Of a stretch of 54,841 nt of DNA, positions 25,748 through 34,515 are shown one piece after another (position 1 is the first letter of the stretch; every line of letters begins with the position of its first letter). The DNA lies in contig JASEFX010000015.1 of assembly GCA_030018265.1 (NCBI GenBank), positions 1 through 54,841 on the forward strand. The letters are read 5' to 3'. The position numbers and the translations under genes are program-made. The notes under the pieces were generated by a model. That model was not told the DNA's origin, searched no databases, and saw only the letters and a program-made list of their open reading frames with translations. This DNA comes from Candidatus Saccharicenans sp. (GTDB taxonomy: Bacteria > Acidobacteriota > Aminicenantia > Aminicenantales > Saccharicenantaceae).

Positions 25748-26473
25748 ATGGGCGAGAATAAAAGCTACTGGTACCTGGACCTCACCAACGTCGTTCTGCT
25801 GACCCTGATTTTCTTTTTTGGAGGGGCAATAATTTCTTCCGAGATTATTATTCGCGACGAAATGGTTTACGTTCCTGATGTCACCGGCAAAACCGTGGAG
25901 CAGGCCCGTCAGGAGTTGAGGAAAAGAGATCTGGAAATTACCGTCGTCGGCCAGGAATTTTCTGATGAGGTGGGCCGGGGAAGAATCATCACCCAGGATC
26001 CGGCCTCCGGCTCCAGGATTAAGGTAAATCAGCAGATAAAAGTGGTGATCAGCATCGGGAGTCAGGCAACAGTCGTTCCCCTTTATACGGGGAAAAGCCT
26101 GGAAATGGCCACGGCCGATTTGAGACAGAAAGGCCTGGCTCGAGGACCGGTTTCTCAGATTCATCACCGACGTTACCCGGCCGGAAGAATTATCGCTCAG
26201 AATCCACCTGCCGGCACCATGGTAGAAAGAAACCAGCCGGTGGGTTTTCTCGTCAGCCAGGGCGAGCCGGAAGTAAAGTTTCTGATGCCGGACCTGATCG
26301 GCCGCCGTATGGAAAAAGTTCTTCTCTGGCTGCAAAAAGCCGGGTTTAAGGTAGAAGATATCAGGAATGTTTATTATCCCGGACTGGAGAAAGGGATAAT
26401 CATCCGGCAGAATCCGCCGGGTGGCTATCCTATCCAGAAACGAAATCCGATCAATCTGGAGGTTTCCCGCTAA
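25748..26473 (+). CDS. Membrane protein with three PASTA domains
   Basis: 241 residues from the ATG at 25748 (a TTG at 25724 would add eight). A membrane helix at about residues 11-32 (VVLLTLIFFFGGAII) is followed by three PASTA repeats, each with VPDVTGKTVEQA-like openings and NPPAG or DPASG closings (RIITQDPASGSRIKVNQ, RIIAQNPPAGTMVERNQ, IIIRQNPPGG). PASTA domains bind peptidoglycan fragments or beta-lactams in PknB-type kinases and penicillin-binding proteins. Here there is neither kinase nor transpeptidase domain. No clear ribosome site is seen. It is immediately followed by rpe, one base after its stop. Confidence 0.8.
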   Translation: MGENKSYWYLDLTNVVLLTLIFFFGGAIISSEIIIRDEMVYVPDVTGKTVEQARQELRKRDLEITVVGQEFSDEVGRGRIITQDPASGSRIKVNQQIKVVISIGSQATVVPLYTGKSLEMATADLRQKGLARGPVSQIHHRRYPAGRIIAQNPPAGTMVERNQPVGFLVSQGEPEVKFLMPDLIGRRMEKVLLWLQKAGFKVEDIRNVYYPGLEKGIIIRQNPPGGYPIQKRNPINLEVSR

Positions 26474-26474
26474 T

Positions 26475-27167
26475 ATGTTTTACATAGCGCCTTCGATCCT
26501 TTCGGCCGATTTTTCCCGTCTGGCCGAAGCCGTGTCCCTGGCTGAAAAAGGTCAGGCTGATATGGTTCACCTTGATGTGATGGATGGCCATTTTGTGCCG
26601 CCGATCACCTTTGGCCATCAGCTGGTTTCAGCTCTCCGTGAGAAAACACGCCTGCCGCTCAACGTCCATCTGATGGTGGAGAACCCTGGAAGGATGATTC
26701 CGCTCTTTCTCGAAGCTGGAGCTGACTGGCTGTCATTTCATCTCGAAGCCTCGCGCCATATCCACAGAGACCTCAATCTGATCAAAGAAGCCGGCTGCCG
26801 GGCGGGACTGGCCCTCAACCCGGCCACTCCGATTGAGCTGCTGAGCGAAGTTCTGGATGATCTTGATTTTGTCCTGATTATGACCGTCAACCCCGGCTGG
26901 GGCGGACAGAAATTTATCCCGGCCACCAGAAATAAGATCCAGCGGTTGAGCCGTCTGATCGCGGAAAAAGAACTCCCGACGCTGATTGCCGTTGACGGCG
27001 GGGTGAAAATCGATAATCTGGCTTCCCTTTTTGAAATCGGGATGAACATCGCGATCTGCGGTTCGTCTGTCTACGAAGCCGCCGACCCGGTGGCCATCAT
27101 CCAGAAAATGAAACAGATCGCCGAAGAATTCAACCGGAAACACAGCGGTCATATTAAAAGTGAATAG
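26475..27167 (+). CDS. rpe: Ribulose-phosphate 3-epimerase
   Basis: 230 residues, the usual length. APSILSADFSRL opens the TIM barrel; HLDVMDGHFVPPITFG holds the metal and catalytic Asp; MTVNPGWGGQKFI and AVDGGVK are the phosphate-binding signatures. It interconverts ribulose-5-phosphate and xylulose-5-phosphate in the pentose phosphate pathway. The ATG at 26475 is preferred over an upstream in-frame start because GGAGG lies in the last codons of the PASTA gene, about 10 bases ahead. Pairing of a PASTA gene with rpe recalls the pknB-rsgA-rpe order of other bacteria. Confidence 0.95.
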   Translation: MFYIAPSILSADFSRLAEAVSLAEKGQADMVHLDVMDGHFVPPITFGHQLVSALREKTRLPLNVHLMVENPGRMIPLFLEAGADWLSFHLEASRHIHRDLNLIKEAGCRAGLALNPATPIELLSEVLDDLDFVLIMTVNPGWGGQKFIPATRNKIQRLSRLIAEKELPTLIAVDGGVKIDNLASLFEIGMNIAICGSSVYEAADPVAIIQKMKQIAEEFNRKHSGHIKSE

Positions 27168-27178
27168 AGGTTTTCAAG

Positions 27179-28021
27179 ATGAATAAAAAATTATTTTCGC
27201 TTCTTCTTGTCACCTTGCTGTTAATCTCTTTCTCCTCCATCTCCTGCCGCAAAAAACCCCTGACCCTGGAATCTTTGCCACAGGAGACCCTGGCCTCTGA
27301 CGAATCACTCTACAAACTGGGGGAAACTTACATCAAAAAGGACTTTGAAAAGGGATTGCTGTTCCTCAGGCAATTGATGGATTCCTTTCCCCGCAGTTTC
27401 TACGCTCAGAGAGCTAAACTGCTTATAGCCGATACTTACTTCAGCAAAGGCGACGAAGCCAACATGATTCTGGCCGCCGCTGAATACCGTGAATTCATCG
27501 CTCTCTACCCGACAAGTCCGTCTGTCCCCTACTGCCAGTACCAGATTGCCATGACTTTTTACAAACATGCTCTAAAACCCGGGCGCGACCAGACAAAAAC
27601 GGTTCAGGCTCTAAACGAATTCAAAAAAGTTGTGGCCAACTACCCGAACAGCGAATACGCCAGCCTGGCGGCTGAGAAAATCAGAGATTGCGAAAACCGG
27701 CTGGCCGCTCACGAACTGGAGGTGGGCGAGATTTATTACAAAATGAAATCCTACCGGGCCGCCCTCGGCCGGCTGCAGCCGATCATTACCACCTATCCAG
27801 AATTTCCCCGGCTCGATGCAGTTTATTTTTACATTGCCGATTGCTATTTCCAGACAAAAAAATATGACGAAAGTCTTCCCTATTTTAACAAACTGATAAC
27901 CGATTACCCGAAAAGCAAATTTGCCAGAAAAGCCGAGAAAAGAATAAAATTCATAGAGGCTGTCAAAAAAAATGAAGCCAGTAAATCTTCGCAGCCAAAA
28001 AATAAAGGGAGGAATTTATGA
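27179..28021 (+). CDS. bamD: BamD-like outer-membrane assembly lipoprotein
   Basis: 280 residues. A lipoprotein signal ends in SSISC (Cys at about 23). Tetratricopeptide-like helices then repeat YxxGxxYxxKxxFxxGLxxLxxLxxxFP (LYKLGETYIKKDFEKG) to the C-terminus, and SPSVPYCQYQIAMTFY is typical of BamD. BamD is the essential helper of BamA in inserting outer-membrane barrels. A charged Lys/Ser tail ends the protein. AGAGG precedes the ATG. Its stop overlaps the next gene's start by four bases. Confidence 0.82.
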   Translation: MNKKLFSLLLVTLLLISFSSISCRKKPLTLESLPQETLASDESLYKLGETYIKKDFEKGLLFLRQLMDSFPRSFYAQRAKLLIADTYFSKGDEANMILAAAEYREFIALYPTSPSVPYCQYQIAMTFYKHALKPGRDQTKTVQALNEFKKVVANYPNSEYASLAAEKIRDCENRLAAHELEVGEIYYKMKSYRAALGRLQPIITTYPEFPRLDAVYFYIADCYFQTKKYDESLPYFNKLITDYPKSKFARKAEKRIKFIEAVKKNEASKSSQPKNKGRNL

Positions 28022-28803
28022 AATCAAAAGGCACCGGGGCAAAGGGATTGATCCGGCTTCTGATTCCGATTCTGGTTTTGCTGACGCTCGGAGGCGGCCA
28101 GTGGCTGCTGGCTCAAAGTGAAAGCAAGCCTGTCTGGGAATTCGGCCTCTCCGGCGAACTTTTCAGCCGCGGAATTAAGTGGCAGGAAGAGAGCTCGACA
28201 CTGAAATCGACCAATGCCACCCTGGCCTTGAGAATAAGTGAAATCGCCAGCATCATAAACCTCACCGTTTACGGCGGAATCGGAATGCCCAGGCCGAACG
28301 GCATAGTTTTTGACCGCCTTCCGCTAACGCTCGAATACCAGGCGGGAAGCCTTAACGGACTTCTGGCCGGGGTGCGGGCAGAAGCCAGAGTTCTTCCGGC
28401 TTCAGACTTTAATTTCGGGCTGGTGGCTGAGGTTACTTCCTTTTCCGGCTTCAATAAGAATTTTGAGCTCAAGGGACTGGTGGTTCCGGCAACCGCCACC
28501 GCCAGGCTTTCCTGGATTCAGGCCACTGCAGGATTCATCGTTACCTATGACGCTCTGGAAAACAGCCAGCCTTTCCTGGAAATCGCCGGTTCATACCTCC
28601 AGGGCAAATTCAGGATGAAAGAGGTAATCGAAGACCTCAGCGGAGAGCAGACGGTGACGATAAAAAGTTCTGGTTACGCCTCAATCACCGCCGGCTGGAA
28701 TTTCTACCTGGTCGATCAGATAACCGTTGTCCCCAGGGTCAGATTTATGCCCGGGACCAGGAGCACATTTGGCGGCTCCCTGAGCATTTTTTATGGTTTT
28801 TGA
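28018..28803 (+). CDS. Exported protein, probable small outer-membrane barrel
   Basis: 261 residues. A signal peptide (LIRLLIPILVLLTLGGGQWLLAQ) is followed by alternating strand patterns (VWEFGLSGELFSRGI, ATARLSWIQATAGFIVTY) and a C-terminal SLSIFYGF with a terminal Phe, a BAM recognition pattern. I do not recognise a family. GGGAGG lies before the ATG, which overlaps bamD (ATGA). Confidence 0.65.
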   Translation: MKSKGTGAKGLIRLLIPILVLLTLGGGQWLLAQSESKPVWEFGLSGELFSRGIKWQEESSTLKSTNATLALRISEIASIINLTVYGGIGMPRPNGIVFDRLPLTLEYQAGSLNGLLAGVRAEARVLPASDFNFGLVAEVTSFSGFNKNFELKGLVVPATATARLSWIQATAGFIVTYDALENSQPFLEIAGSYLQGKFRMKEVIEDLSGEQTVTIKSSGYASITAGWNFYLVDQITVVPRVRFMPGTRSTFGGSLSIFYGF

Positions 28804-28824
28804 CAAACAGGAAGGAGGATGACC

Positions 28825-30261
28825 ATGATTTCAGCAAAGAACCGGAAAAAATTCAGGCTGCTGCCAGCGGCCATATCGATAGTATTAACGCTTTTGTTCC
28901 TTGTGTTTGCCTGGCAGTCTGAAGCCCGGAACAAGCTCAAAGATAAATTCTCCCAGGCGGGCGAAAAAAACCAGGGACGTCTGGAACAGGCGCTTAAATC
29001 GAGAATCTCGGCCGGCGCTCCAGCCAGACTGAAGGTTATCAGCCAGCAGGCAACACCTCCCTCCGGACAAAAATATTCCCCGGAAAAAATACTCGTGAAA
29101 TTTAAGCCCGGACTTTCCACCCAGTCGACCGAATCGATCCTGCGTGCCTATCAGCCGCGCGAGTTTAAGTTAATTCCAAAAATAAATGTTTATGTGGTGA
29201 AAGTTTCAGAGCAAACCACTGTGGAAGAAACCCTGTCTGCGCTGAAAAACAATCCGGACGTTCTGTATGCCGAGCCGGATTACAAAATCAGGCTGGCAGT
29301 TCAGCCGAACGACCAGCTATTCCGTTATCAGTATGCGCTTCACAACCCGGGCGGCGTCCTGCTGCTGCCAGGCAGCCCTACCGGGAAGTTGCGGGCGGAC
29401 ATCAAAGCCACCGGCGCCTGGGATTTTGTCAAAGGTGACCCGGATCTGTTGATCGCTGTTCTTGATACCGGAATAGATTACACGCATCCCGACCTGGCCA
29501 GCAAGGTCATCACCAGGGGATGGGACTTTGTGAACGACGACAACGACGCTTACGATGACCACTGGCATGGAACGCATGTGGCCGGAATCATCGGCGCCGC
29601 TACCAACAACTCCGAGGGCATCGCCGGCGTCGCCTGGAACTGCCGTTTGCTGCCGGGCAAGGTCATTTCCGCCGAGGGCGAAGGTGATTATTCTGACCTG
29701 ATTGAAGCGCTGATCTGGGCTGCCGACTATGTCCATGGAACAGCAAAGGTGGGCGTGATCAACATGAGCATAGGCGGTGATGAACCCTCCACTGCGCTGA
29801 GATCTGCCCTGGAATATGCCTTCAACAAAGGAATAGTCCTGGTGGCCGCGGCCGGAAACGACGGCCAGCCGGGTGTTCTTTATCCAGCTGCCTATGACGA
29901 ATTCTGTCTGGCGGTGGCCGCCAGCGATTATAACGACGAGGTGGCCGATTTCAGCAACAGCGGTCCCCAGGTTGATGTGGCCGCTCCGGGTGTCTGGGTG
30001 CTGAGCACCATTCCGGTAGCCATAACCGAGCCTGGATACCTTCCCTATGCTTTCGCCACAGGAACCTCGATGTCCACTCCTCACGTGGCCGGGTTTGCCG
30101 CTCTGATTAAAGCGAGCAAACCCTGGCTTGGTCCGGCTGAGATCATGAAATTGATAAAATATACCCCCGACGACATCGGCCAGACCGGACGTGACGATTA
30201 CGCAGGCTATGGCAGAATAAACTGCGAGAGAGCTCTCTCGCCCTTCAAGCTGGTAAAATGA
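28825..30261 (+). CDS. Secreted subtilisin-like serine protease (S8)
   Basis: About 478 residues from the ATG at 28825; GGAGG lies 6 bases upstream, whereas the ATG at 28819 would touch it. A signal anchor (about 15-35) precedes an I9-like propeptide (KILVKFKPGLSTQS, then NPDVLYAEPDYKI). The catalytic triad is Asp214 (VLDTGIDYTHPDL), His251 (HGTHVAGIIGA) and Ser415 (GTSMSTPHVAG), with an oxyanion Asn in AAAGNDGQ. It is probably self-cleaved after export. The protein has no C-terminal sorting or PKD domain. Confidence 0.92.
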   Translation: MISAKNRKKFRLLPAAISIVLTLLFLVFAWQSEARNKLKDKFSQAGEKNQGRLEQALKSRISAGAPARLKVISQQATPPSGQKYSPEKILVKFKPGLSTQSTESILRAYQPREFKLIPKINVYVVKVSEQTTVEETLSALKNNPDVLYAEPDYKIRLAVQPNDQLFRYQYALHNPGGVLLLPGSPTGKLRADIKATGAWDFVKGDPDLLIAVLDTGIDYTHPDLASKVITRGWDFVNDDNDAYDDHWHGTHVAGIIGAATNNSEGIAGVAWNCRLLPGKVISAEGEGDYSDLIEALIWAADYVHGTAKVGVINMSIGGDEPSTALRSALEYAFNKGIVLVAAAGNDGQPGVLYPAAYDEFCLAVAASDYNDEVADFSNSGPQVDVAAPGVWVLSTIPVAITEPGYLPYAFATGTSMSTPHVAGFAALIKASKPWLGPAEIMKLIKYTPDDIGQTGRDDYAGYGRINCERALSPFKLVK

Positions 30262-30294
30262 TTTAAACCGGAGGTCATAAGCGCCGGCTTTACT

Positions 30295-31977
30295 ATGATT
30301 CGCTATCTGAGAATTAGAAATTTAGCCACCATCGAAGAGCTCGAACTGGAACTCGAGTCCGGTTTTACCATTCTCACAGGAGAAACCGGCGCCGGAAAAT
30401 CAATCATCATCGACGCTCTTAAACTGCTCCTGGGGGAAAAAGCCACCCCCGAGCTGATCCGCACTGGAAAGGAAGAAGCTTCGGTCGAGGCAGTGTTTGA
30501 AGTTTCCGACGCACGTGAATTACCGGAAGATTTAGCCCCTGACGAAGGCGGTCACCTATTCATTCAGAGAACAATCTCGGCTCAGGGACTGAGCAAGTCT
30601 TATCTCAACGGTCTCCTCGTGCCGCTGAAAAAGATCCGGGAAGCTGGAGGATTTCTGCTCGATATCTACGGCCAGAACGATCATGTTTTCCTTCTCGACC
30701 TTTCCAGCCATCTTAAATTTCTGGATGAGTTTGCCGAAGTGGCTGAACTCAGGGAAAAAGTAAAACAGACCGCGGTCAGGCTACGCTCTCTCCTCCGGGA
30801 AAAAGAGGAATTGATGACCAGACAGCGGGAGCGTGCACAGCGTCTTGATTTCATCAATTTTCAGATAAAAGAAATTGAACAGGCGGAGCTGAGGGCGGGC
30901 GAGGATGAAGAATTGCTGCAGGAAAGGTCGATCCTGAAAAACGCTGAAAAGATCGCTCTCCTCCTGAACCAGGCGATAGACATCTCCTATGAAAACGAGT
31001 TTTCTCTGGTGGCCGGTTTGAAAAGGGTGGAAAACGCCATTTTCGAGCTGAGCCGATTTTTTCCGGAACTGGAGACCTGTCACCACCAGCTGGCCGATTT
31101 TGAAGTTTTCCTGAAAGAGCTGGCATCAAGTCTGATCGACCTGCGGGAAAAGTATTCTCCCTCCCCTGAGAGACTGGAAGAAATAGAGCAGAGATTAAAT
31201 CTGATTGAGAAACTGAAAAGAAAGTACGGAACCACCATCGAAGATATTCTTACTCATTACGAAAATATCAAAAAAGAAAAAGAAGAGCTCGAAAGAAGCG
31301 AGGAAAAACTTTCCGGTCTGGAAACGGAAATTAAATCAGTCTTCGATGAGTATCTCCACCTCTGTCAGCAGCTCAGCCAGAGGCGGCAGGAAAAAGCCCG
31401 GGAACTTGAAGAGCTGCTGGTAAAAGAGCTGGCCAGGCTGGCCATGCCCAGGGCCAGTTTCCGGATAGAATTCCGTCCTCTGCGCCCGACACTTGAAGAC
31501 CCGGCCACCATCAGGGATCAGGGAATGGAGGAAGTGGAATTCCTGCTCTCAGCCAACCCTGGAGAAGACCTGAGACCCCTGCGGCGAATCGCTTCCGGAG
31601 GAGAGCTTTCCCGCATCATGCTGGCGCTTAAATCCATCGGCAGAGAGGAAGAACGCGGAAGAACCCTGATCTTCGATGAAATCGACTCAGGCATCGGCGG
31701 GAAGACGGCCGATTTTGTCGCCCGCAAACTGCAGCAGTTAGCCCGCCGTCACCAGGTAATCTGCATCACTCACCTGCCGCAGATTGCCTCGGCCGCCAGT
31801 CATCATTTCCGGATAGAAAAGAAAATCGAAAAAGACCGAACATACACCCAGGTTAAAAAACTGCCGCCGAAAGAAAGGACAGAAGAAATAGCCCGACTGA
31901 TAGCCGGAGCCCGGATAACCGAAGCCAGCCTGCGGATGGCCAGGGAATTGCTGGAGCAGAACGCCGGTCGTGATTAA
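30295..31977 (+). CDS. recN: DNA repair protein RecN
   Basis: 560 residues of an SMC-like ATPase. Walker A GETGAGKS is at about 29-36 (TILTGETGAGKSIIIDALKL), long coiled-coil arms run from about 150 to 400, and the C-terminal head holds the ABC signature (RIASGGELSRIMLALK) and Walker B (TLIFDEIDSGIGG). It acts early in double-strand break repair. GGAGG lies upstream. It follows the protease by 33 bp. Confidence 0.97.
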   Translation: MIRYLRIRNLATIEELELELESGFTILTGETGAGKSIIIDALKLLLGEKATPELIRTGKEEASVEAVFEVSDARELPEDLAPDEGGHLFIQRTISAQGLSKSYLNGLLVPLKKIREAGGFLLDIYGQNDHVFLLDLSSHLKFLDEFAEVAELREKVKQTAVRLRSLLREKEELMTRQRERAQRLDFINFQIKEIEQAELRAGEDEELLQERSILKNAEKIALLLNQAIDISYENEFSLVAGLKRVENAIFELSRFFPELETCHHQLADFEVFLKELASSLIDLREKYSPSPERLEEIEQRLNLIEKLKRKYGTTIEDILTHYENIKKEKEELERSEEKLSGLETEIKSVFDEYLHLCQQLSQRRQEKARELEELLVKELARLAMPRASFRIEFRPLRPTLEDPATIRDQGMEEVEFLLSANPGEDLRPLRRIASGGELSRIMLALKSIGREEERGRTLIFDEIDSGIGGKTADFVARKLQQLARRHQVICITHLPQIASAASHHFRIEKKIEKDRTYTQVKKLPPKERTEEIARLIAGARITEASLRMARELLEQNAGRD

Positions 31978-32079
31978 ACCCGGTATATTTCTCAGAAACA
32001 GCCAGTTTTAATCCGGCCCGATCACGGAAAGTCATGGTTTAAGCTATAATACGTTCTTGAATAAACTGAAAAAACTGCC

Positions 32080-33390
32080 ATGCTCGAAGGAAAAACGTTT
32101 TACATCCATACCTTTGGCTGCCAGATGAACGTGAACGATTCCGAGCACCTGGCCAGCCTCCTGCTGGCAGAAGGAGCCAGTCCGGCCAGTCGTCTCGAAG
32201 AAAGCGACTTCATCCTGATCAACACCTGCGCGGTACGGGAAAAATCGGTGGAAAAGCTTTTCTCTTACCTGGGGCGACTTAAAGAATATAAGGAAAAAAG
32301 GAAGGCTGTTATCGTCTGTCTGGGCTGTGTGGCTCAACTTTACCGCCAGGAGCTGCTGAAAAAGTTTCCTTATCTTGATCTGGTGGTCGGCCCGCATCAG
32401 TATGCGGCCGTGCCTTCTCTCTTAAAAAATCTGGCGGAGGAAAGGAAAATTCTTACTGCCTGGAAGAGAGGCTGGACTGACCTGCCGATACTCCCGGAAA
32501 GCCGCGAAAGTCGGGTTTCGGCATACGTTACTATTATGGAAGGATGCAACAATTTCTGTTCCTTCTGTGTGGTTCCGTTTGTGAGGGGAAGGGAGAAGTA
32601 CCGGCCTCTTCGCTCGATTCTCGATGAGGTCAGGGCGCTGGCTGACCGCGGCTACCTGGAAATACATCTACTCGGACAGAACGTCAATTCCTACCGGGAT
32701 CCCGAAAGCGGAACCCGTCTTCCTGAATTGCTGGAGAAAGTCTCTTCGATTCCGGGGATTGAATGGGTCCGCTTTCTGACCTCCCATCCAAAAGATTTCG
32801 GCCCGGAGCTGGTTGAAGCGATGGCCTCGATTCCGAAAGTCTGCCATCAACTTCATCTGCCGCTTCAGTCGGGATCCGACAGAATTCTGGCGCTGATGAA
32901 CAGAAAATATACCCGGGAAGAATACCTGGAAAAAATTGAGAGTCTCAAGTCCAGGATGCCGGATATCAGCCTGAGCACCGATATAATTGTCGGCTTTCCG
33001 ACCGAAACGGAAGACGATTTTCAACAGACTATCGAAATGGTGGAAAAAATTAAATTTACCAGCATTTTTTCCTTCCGCTATTCCCCTCGACCCCGGACAG
33101 CCGCCTCCAGGCTAAAAGACGACGTGCCTGAAGAAGTTAAAATCGACCGTTTGATAAGACTTCAGAGCCGGCAGAAAGAAATCCAGCTCGAACTTCACCG
33201 TCAGCTTGTCGGCCAAAAGATGAACGTGCTCTGCAGCGGCCCGAGCAAAAAGGGAAACCTTCACGCCGGTCGCAACGAAGCCTATCAGGTAATCAACTTC
33301 TATTCTCCGGTTGACGTAAGCAACCGCCTGGTGACCGTCAGGATCACCGGCTACGGTCCTTACAGTCTTCAGGGCGAACTCGAGGACTGA
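32080..33390 (+). CDS. miaB: tRNA-2-methylthio-N6-dimethylallyladenosine synthase MiaB
   Basis: 436 residues. The N-terminal UPF0004 domain carries the auxiliary cluster Cys C14 (TFGCQMN), C50 (INTCAVREKS) and C83 (CLGCVAQ). The radical SAM triad is C156, C160 and C163 (EGCNNFCSFCVVPFVRG). A C-terminal TRAM domain follows (about 370-436). It adds a methylthio group to i6A37 of tRNAs. The sequence TFGCQMNxxDSE and RGREKYRP favour MiaB over MtaB or RimO. There is little Shine-Dalgarno; a TATAAT lies at about 32044. Confidence 0.95.
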   Translation: MLEGKTFYIHTFGCQMNVNDSEHLASLLLAEGASPASRLEESDFILINTCAVREKSVEKLFSYLGRLKEYKEKRKAVIVCLGCVAQLYRQELLKKFPYLDLVVGPHQYAAVPSLLKNLAEERKILTAWKRGWTDLPILPESRESRVSAYVTIMEGCNNFCSFCVVPFVRGREKYRPLRSILDEVRALADRGYLEIHLLGQNVNSYRDPESGTRLPELLEKVSSIPGIEWVRFLTSHPKDFGPELVEAMASIPKVCHQLHLPLQSGSDRILALMNRKYTREEYLEKIESLKSRMPDISLSTDIIVGFPTETEDDFQQTIEMVEKIKFTSIFSFRYSPRPRTAASRLKDDVPEEVKIDRLIRLQSRQKEIQLELHRQLVGQKMNVLCSGPSKKGNLHAGRNEAYQVINFYSPVDVSNRLVTVRITGYGPYSLQGELED

Positions 33391-33404
33391 CTTCAGCTGT
33401 TTAA

Positions 33405-33433
33405 TTGCAACCTTTCCTCTTTTAGGATATAAT
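33405..33433 (+). promoter_or_regulatory. Promoter of the nusA-infB operon
   Basis: TTGCAA (33405-33410), 17 bases, then a perfect TATAAT (33428-33433), 38 bp before the nusA ATG. Confidence 0.75.
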
Positions 33434-33471
33434 TTCTATCCGTTTTAGCCGGATCAAGGATAATCCGAAAT

Positions 33472-34497
33472 ATGAAAGTCAACGTTTGGAGCACTATCAA
33501 CCAGCTCAGCAAGGAACGCGGAGTTCAACCGAAAGTTATCATAAAAGCCATAGAGGAATCTCTGCGCATCGCCGCCAGCAAGCATTTCAATAAAGGCGAG
33601 GATATAATCGTCGATTTCAAGCCGGAGAAGAGCGAACTCAGAGTTTACGTGGCAAAGAAAGTGGTGGAAGAAGTCACTGACCCGTCTAAAGAGATTTCGC
33701 TGAAGGAAGCTGTCCTCCACGATCCCGAGGCCACCATCGGGAAAGAAATTGAAATAGAGCTTCCTGCGGAAACACTCGGAAGGATAGCCGCCCAGGCGGC
33801 CAAACAGGTGATTTTTCAGAAGGTGCGTGACGCGGAAAGGGAAAAAGTCTACGAAGAATTTGCCCCTCGCCTGGGAGAAATAGTTACCGGAGTTGTTCGC
33901 CGCTTCGAAAGTAACGGAACCATCCTCGAAGTCAGCAGGACTGAAACTTTCCTGCCGAACAAGGAAAAACTTCCCGGCGACCAGTTTCGTCCGGGCGACC
34001 TGGTCAAAGCGGTCATCACCCAGGTCCAGAAAAATTCACGGGGACCGCAGGTGCTGCTTTCGAGAACCTCTCCCCGATTTCTGGTTAAGCTGCTCGAGCT
34101 GGAAATTCCCGAGATTGCTTCAGGAACCATACAGGTAAAGGACGTTGTCCGGCAGCCGGGTGAACGGGCAAAGGTGGCTGTTTACAGCCAGGACAAAGAG
34201 GTCGACCCGGTGGGGGCCTGCATCGGAGTGAAGGGAAATCGTATCGCGGCCATAACCAGAGAGCTTAACGGAGAAAAGATTGACATTATAGAATGGTCCG
34301 CCGATCCGGAAGTATATGCCAGATCTGCCCTGAGCCCGGCCAGGATTAAAAAAATTGTGATCACCAGCAAACAGGCAAAGGAAATGGAGGCCAGGGTGGA
34401 GAAAGATCAATTCTCTCTGGCGATAGGAAAGAAAGGAATCAATGTCCGGCTGGCCAGCAAACTGGTTGGCTGGAAAATTTCGATAATTCAGGAATAA
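33472..34497 (+). CDS. nusA: Transcription termination/antitermination factor NusA
   Basis: 341 residues. The N-terminal polymerase-binding domain (about 1-130) is followed by S1 (GEIVTGVVRRFESNGTILEV), KH1 and KH2 (VGACIGVKGNRIAAITREL, and FSLAIGKKGINVRLASKL). C-terminal acidic repeats found in E. coli are missing, as in many bacteria. It slows and guides RNA polymerase at terminators and in rRNA antitermination. No rimP precedes it and no rnpM (ylxR) follows it, which departs from the usual rimP-nusA-ylxR-infB order. Confidence 0.97.
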   Translation: MKVNVWSTINQLSKERGVQPKVIIKAIEESLRIAASKHFNKGEDIIVDFKPEKSELRVYVAKKVVEEVTDPSKEISLKEAVLHDPEATIGKEIEIELPAETLGRIAAQAAKQVIFQKVRDAEREKVYEEFAPRLGEIVTGVVRRFESNGTILEVSRTETFLPNKEKLPGDQFRPGDLVKAVITQVQKNSRGPQVLLSRTSPRFLVKLLELEIPEIASGTIQVKDVVRQPGERAKVAVYSQDKEVDPVGACIGVKGNRIAAITRELNGEKIDIIEWSADPEVYARSALSPARIKKIVITSKQAKEMEARVEKDQFSLAIGKKGINVRLASKLVGWKISIIQE

Positions 34498-34515
34498 AAG
34501 GCATAAGAATAAAAT

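Noticed and set aside
26421-26474. Longer rpe start inside the PASTA gene
   Set aside because: The extra residues do not belong to the family and overlap the PASTA C-terminus; GGAGG favours 26475.
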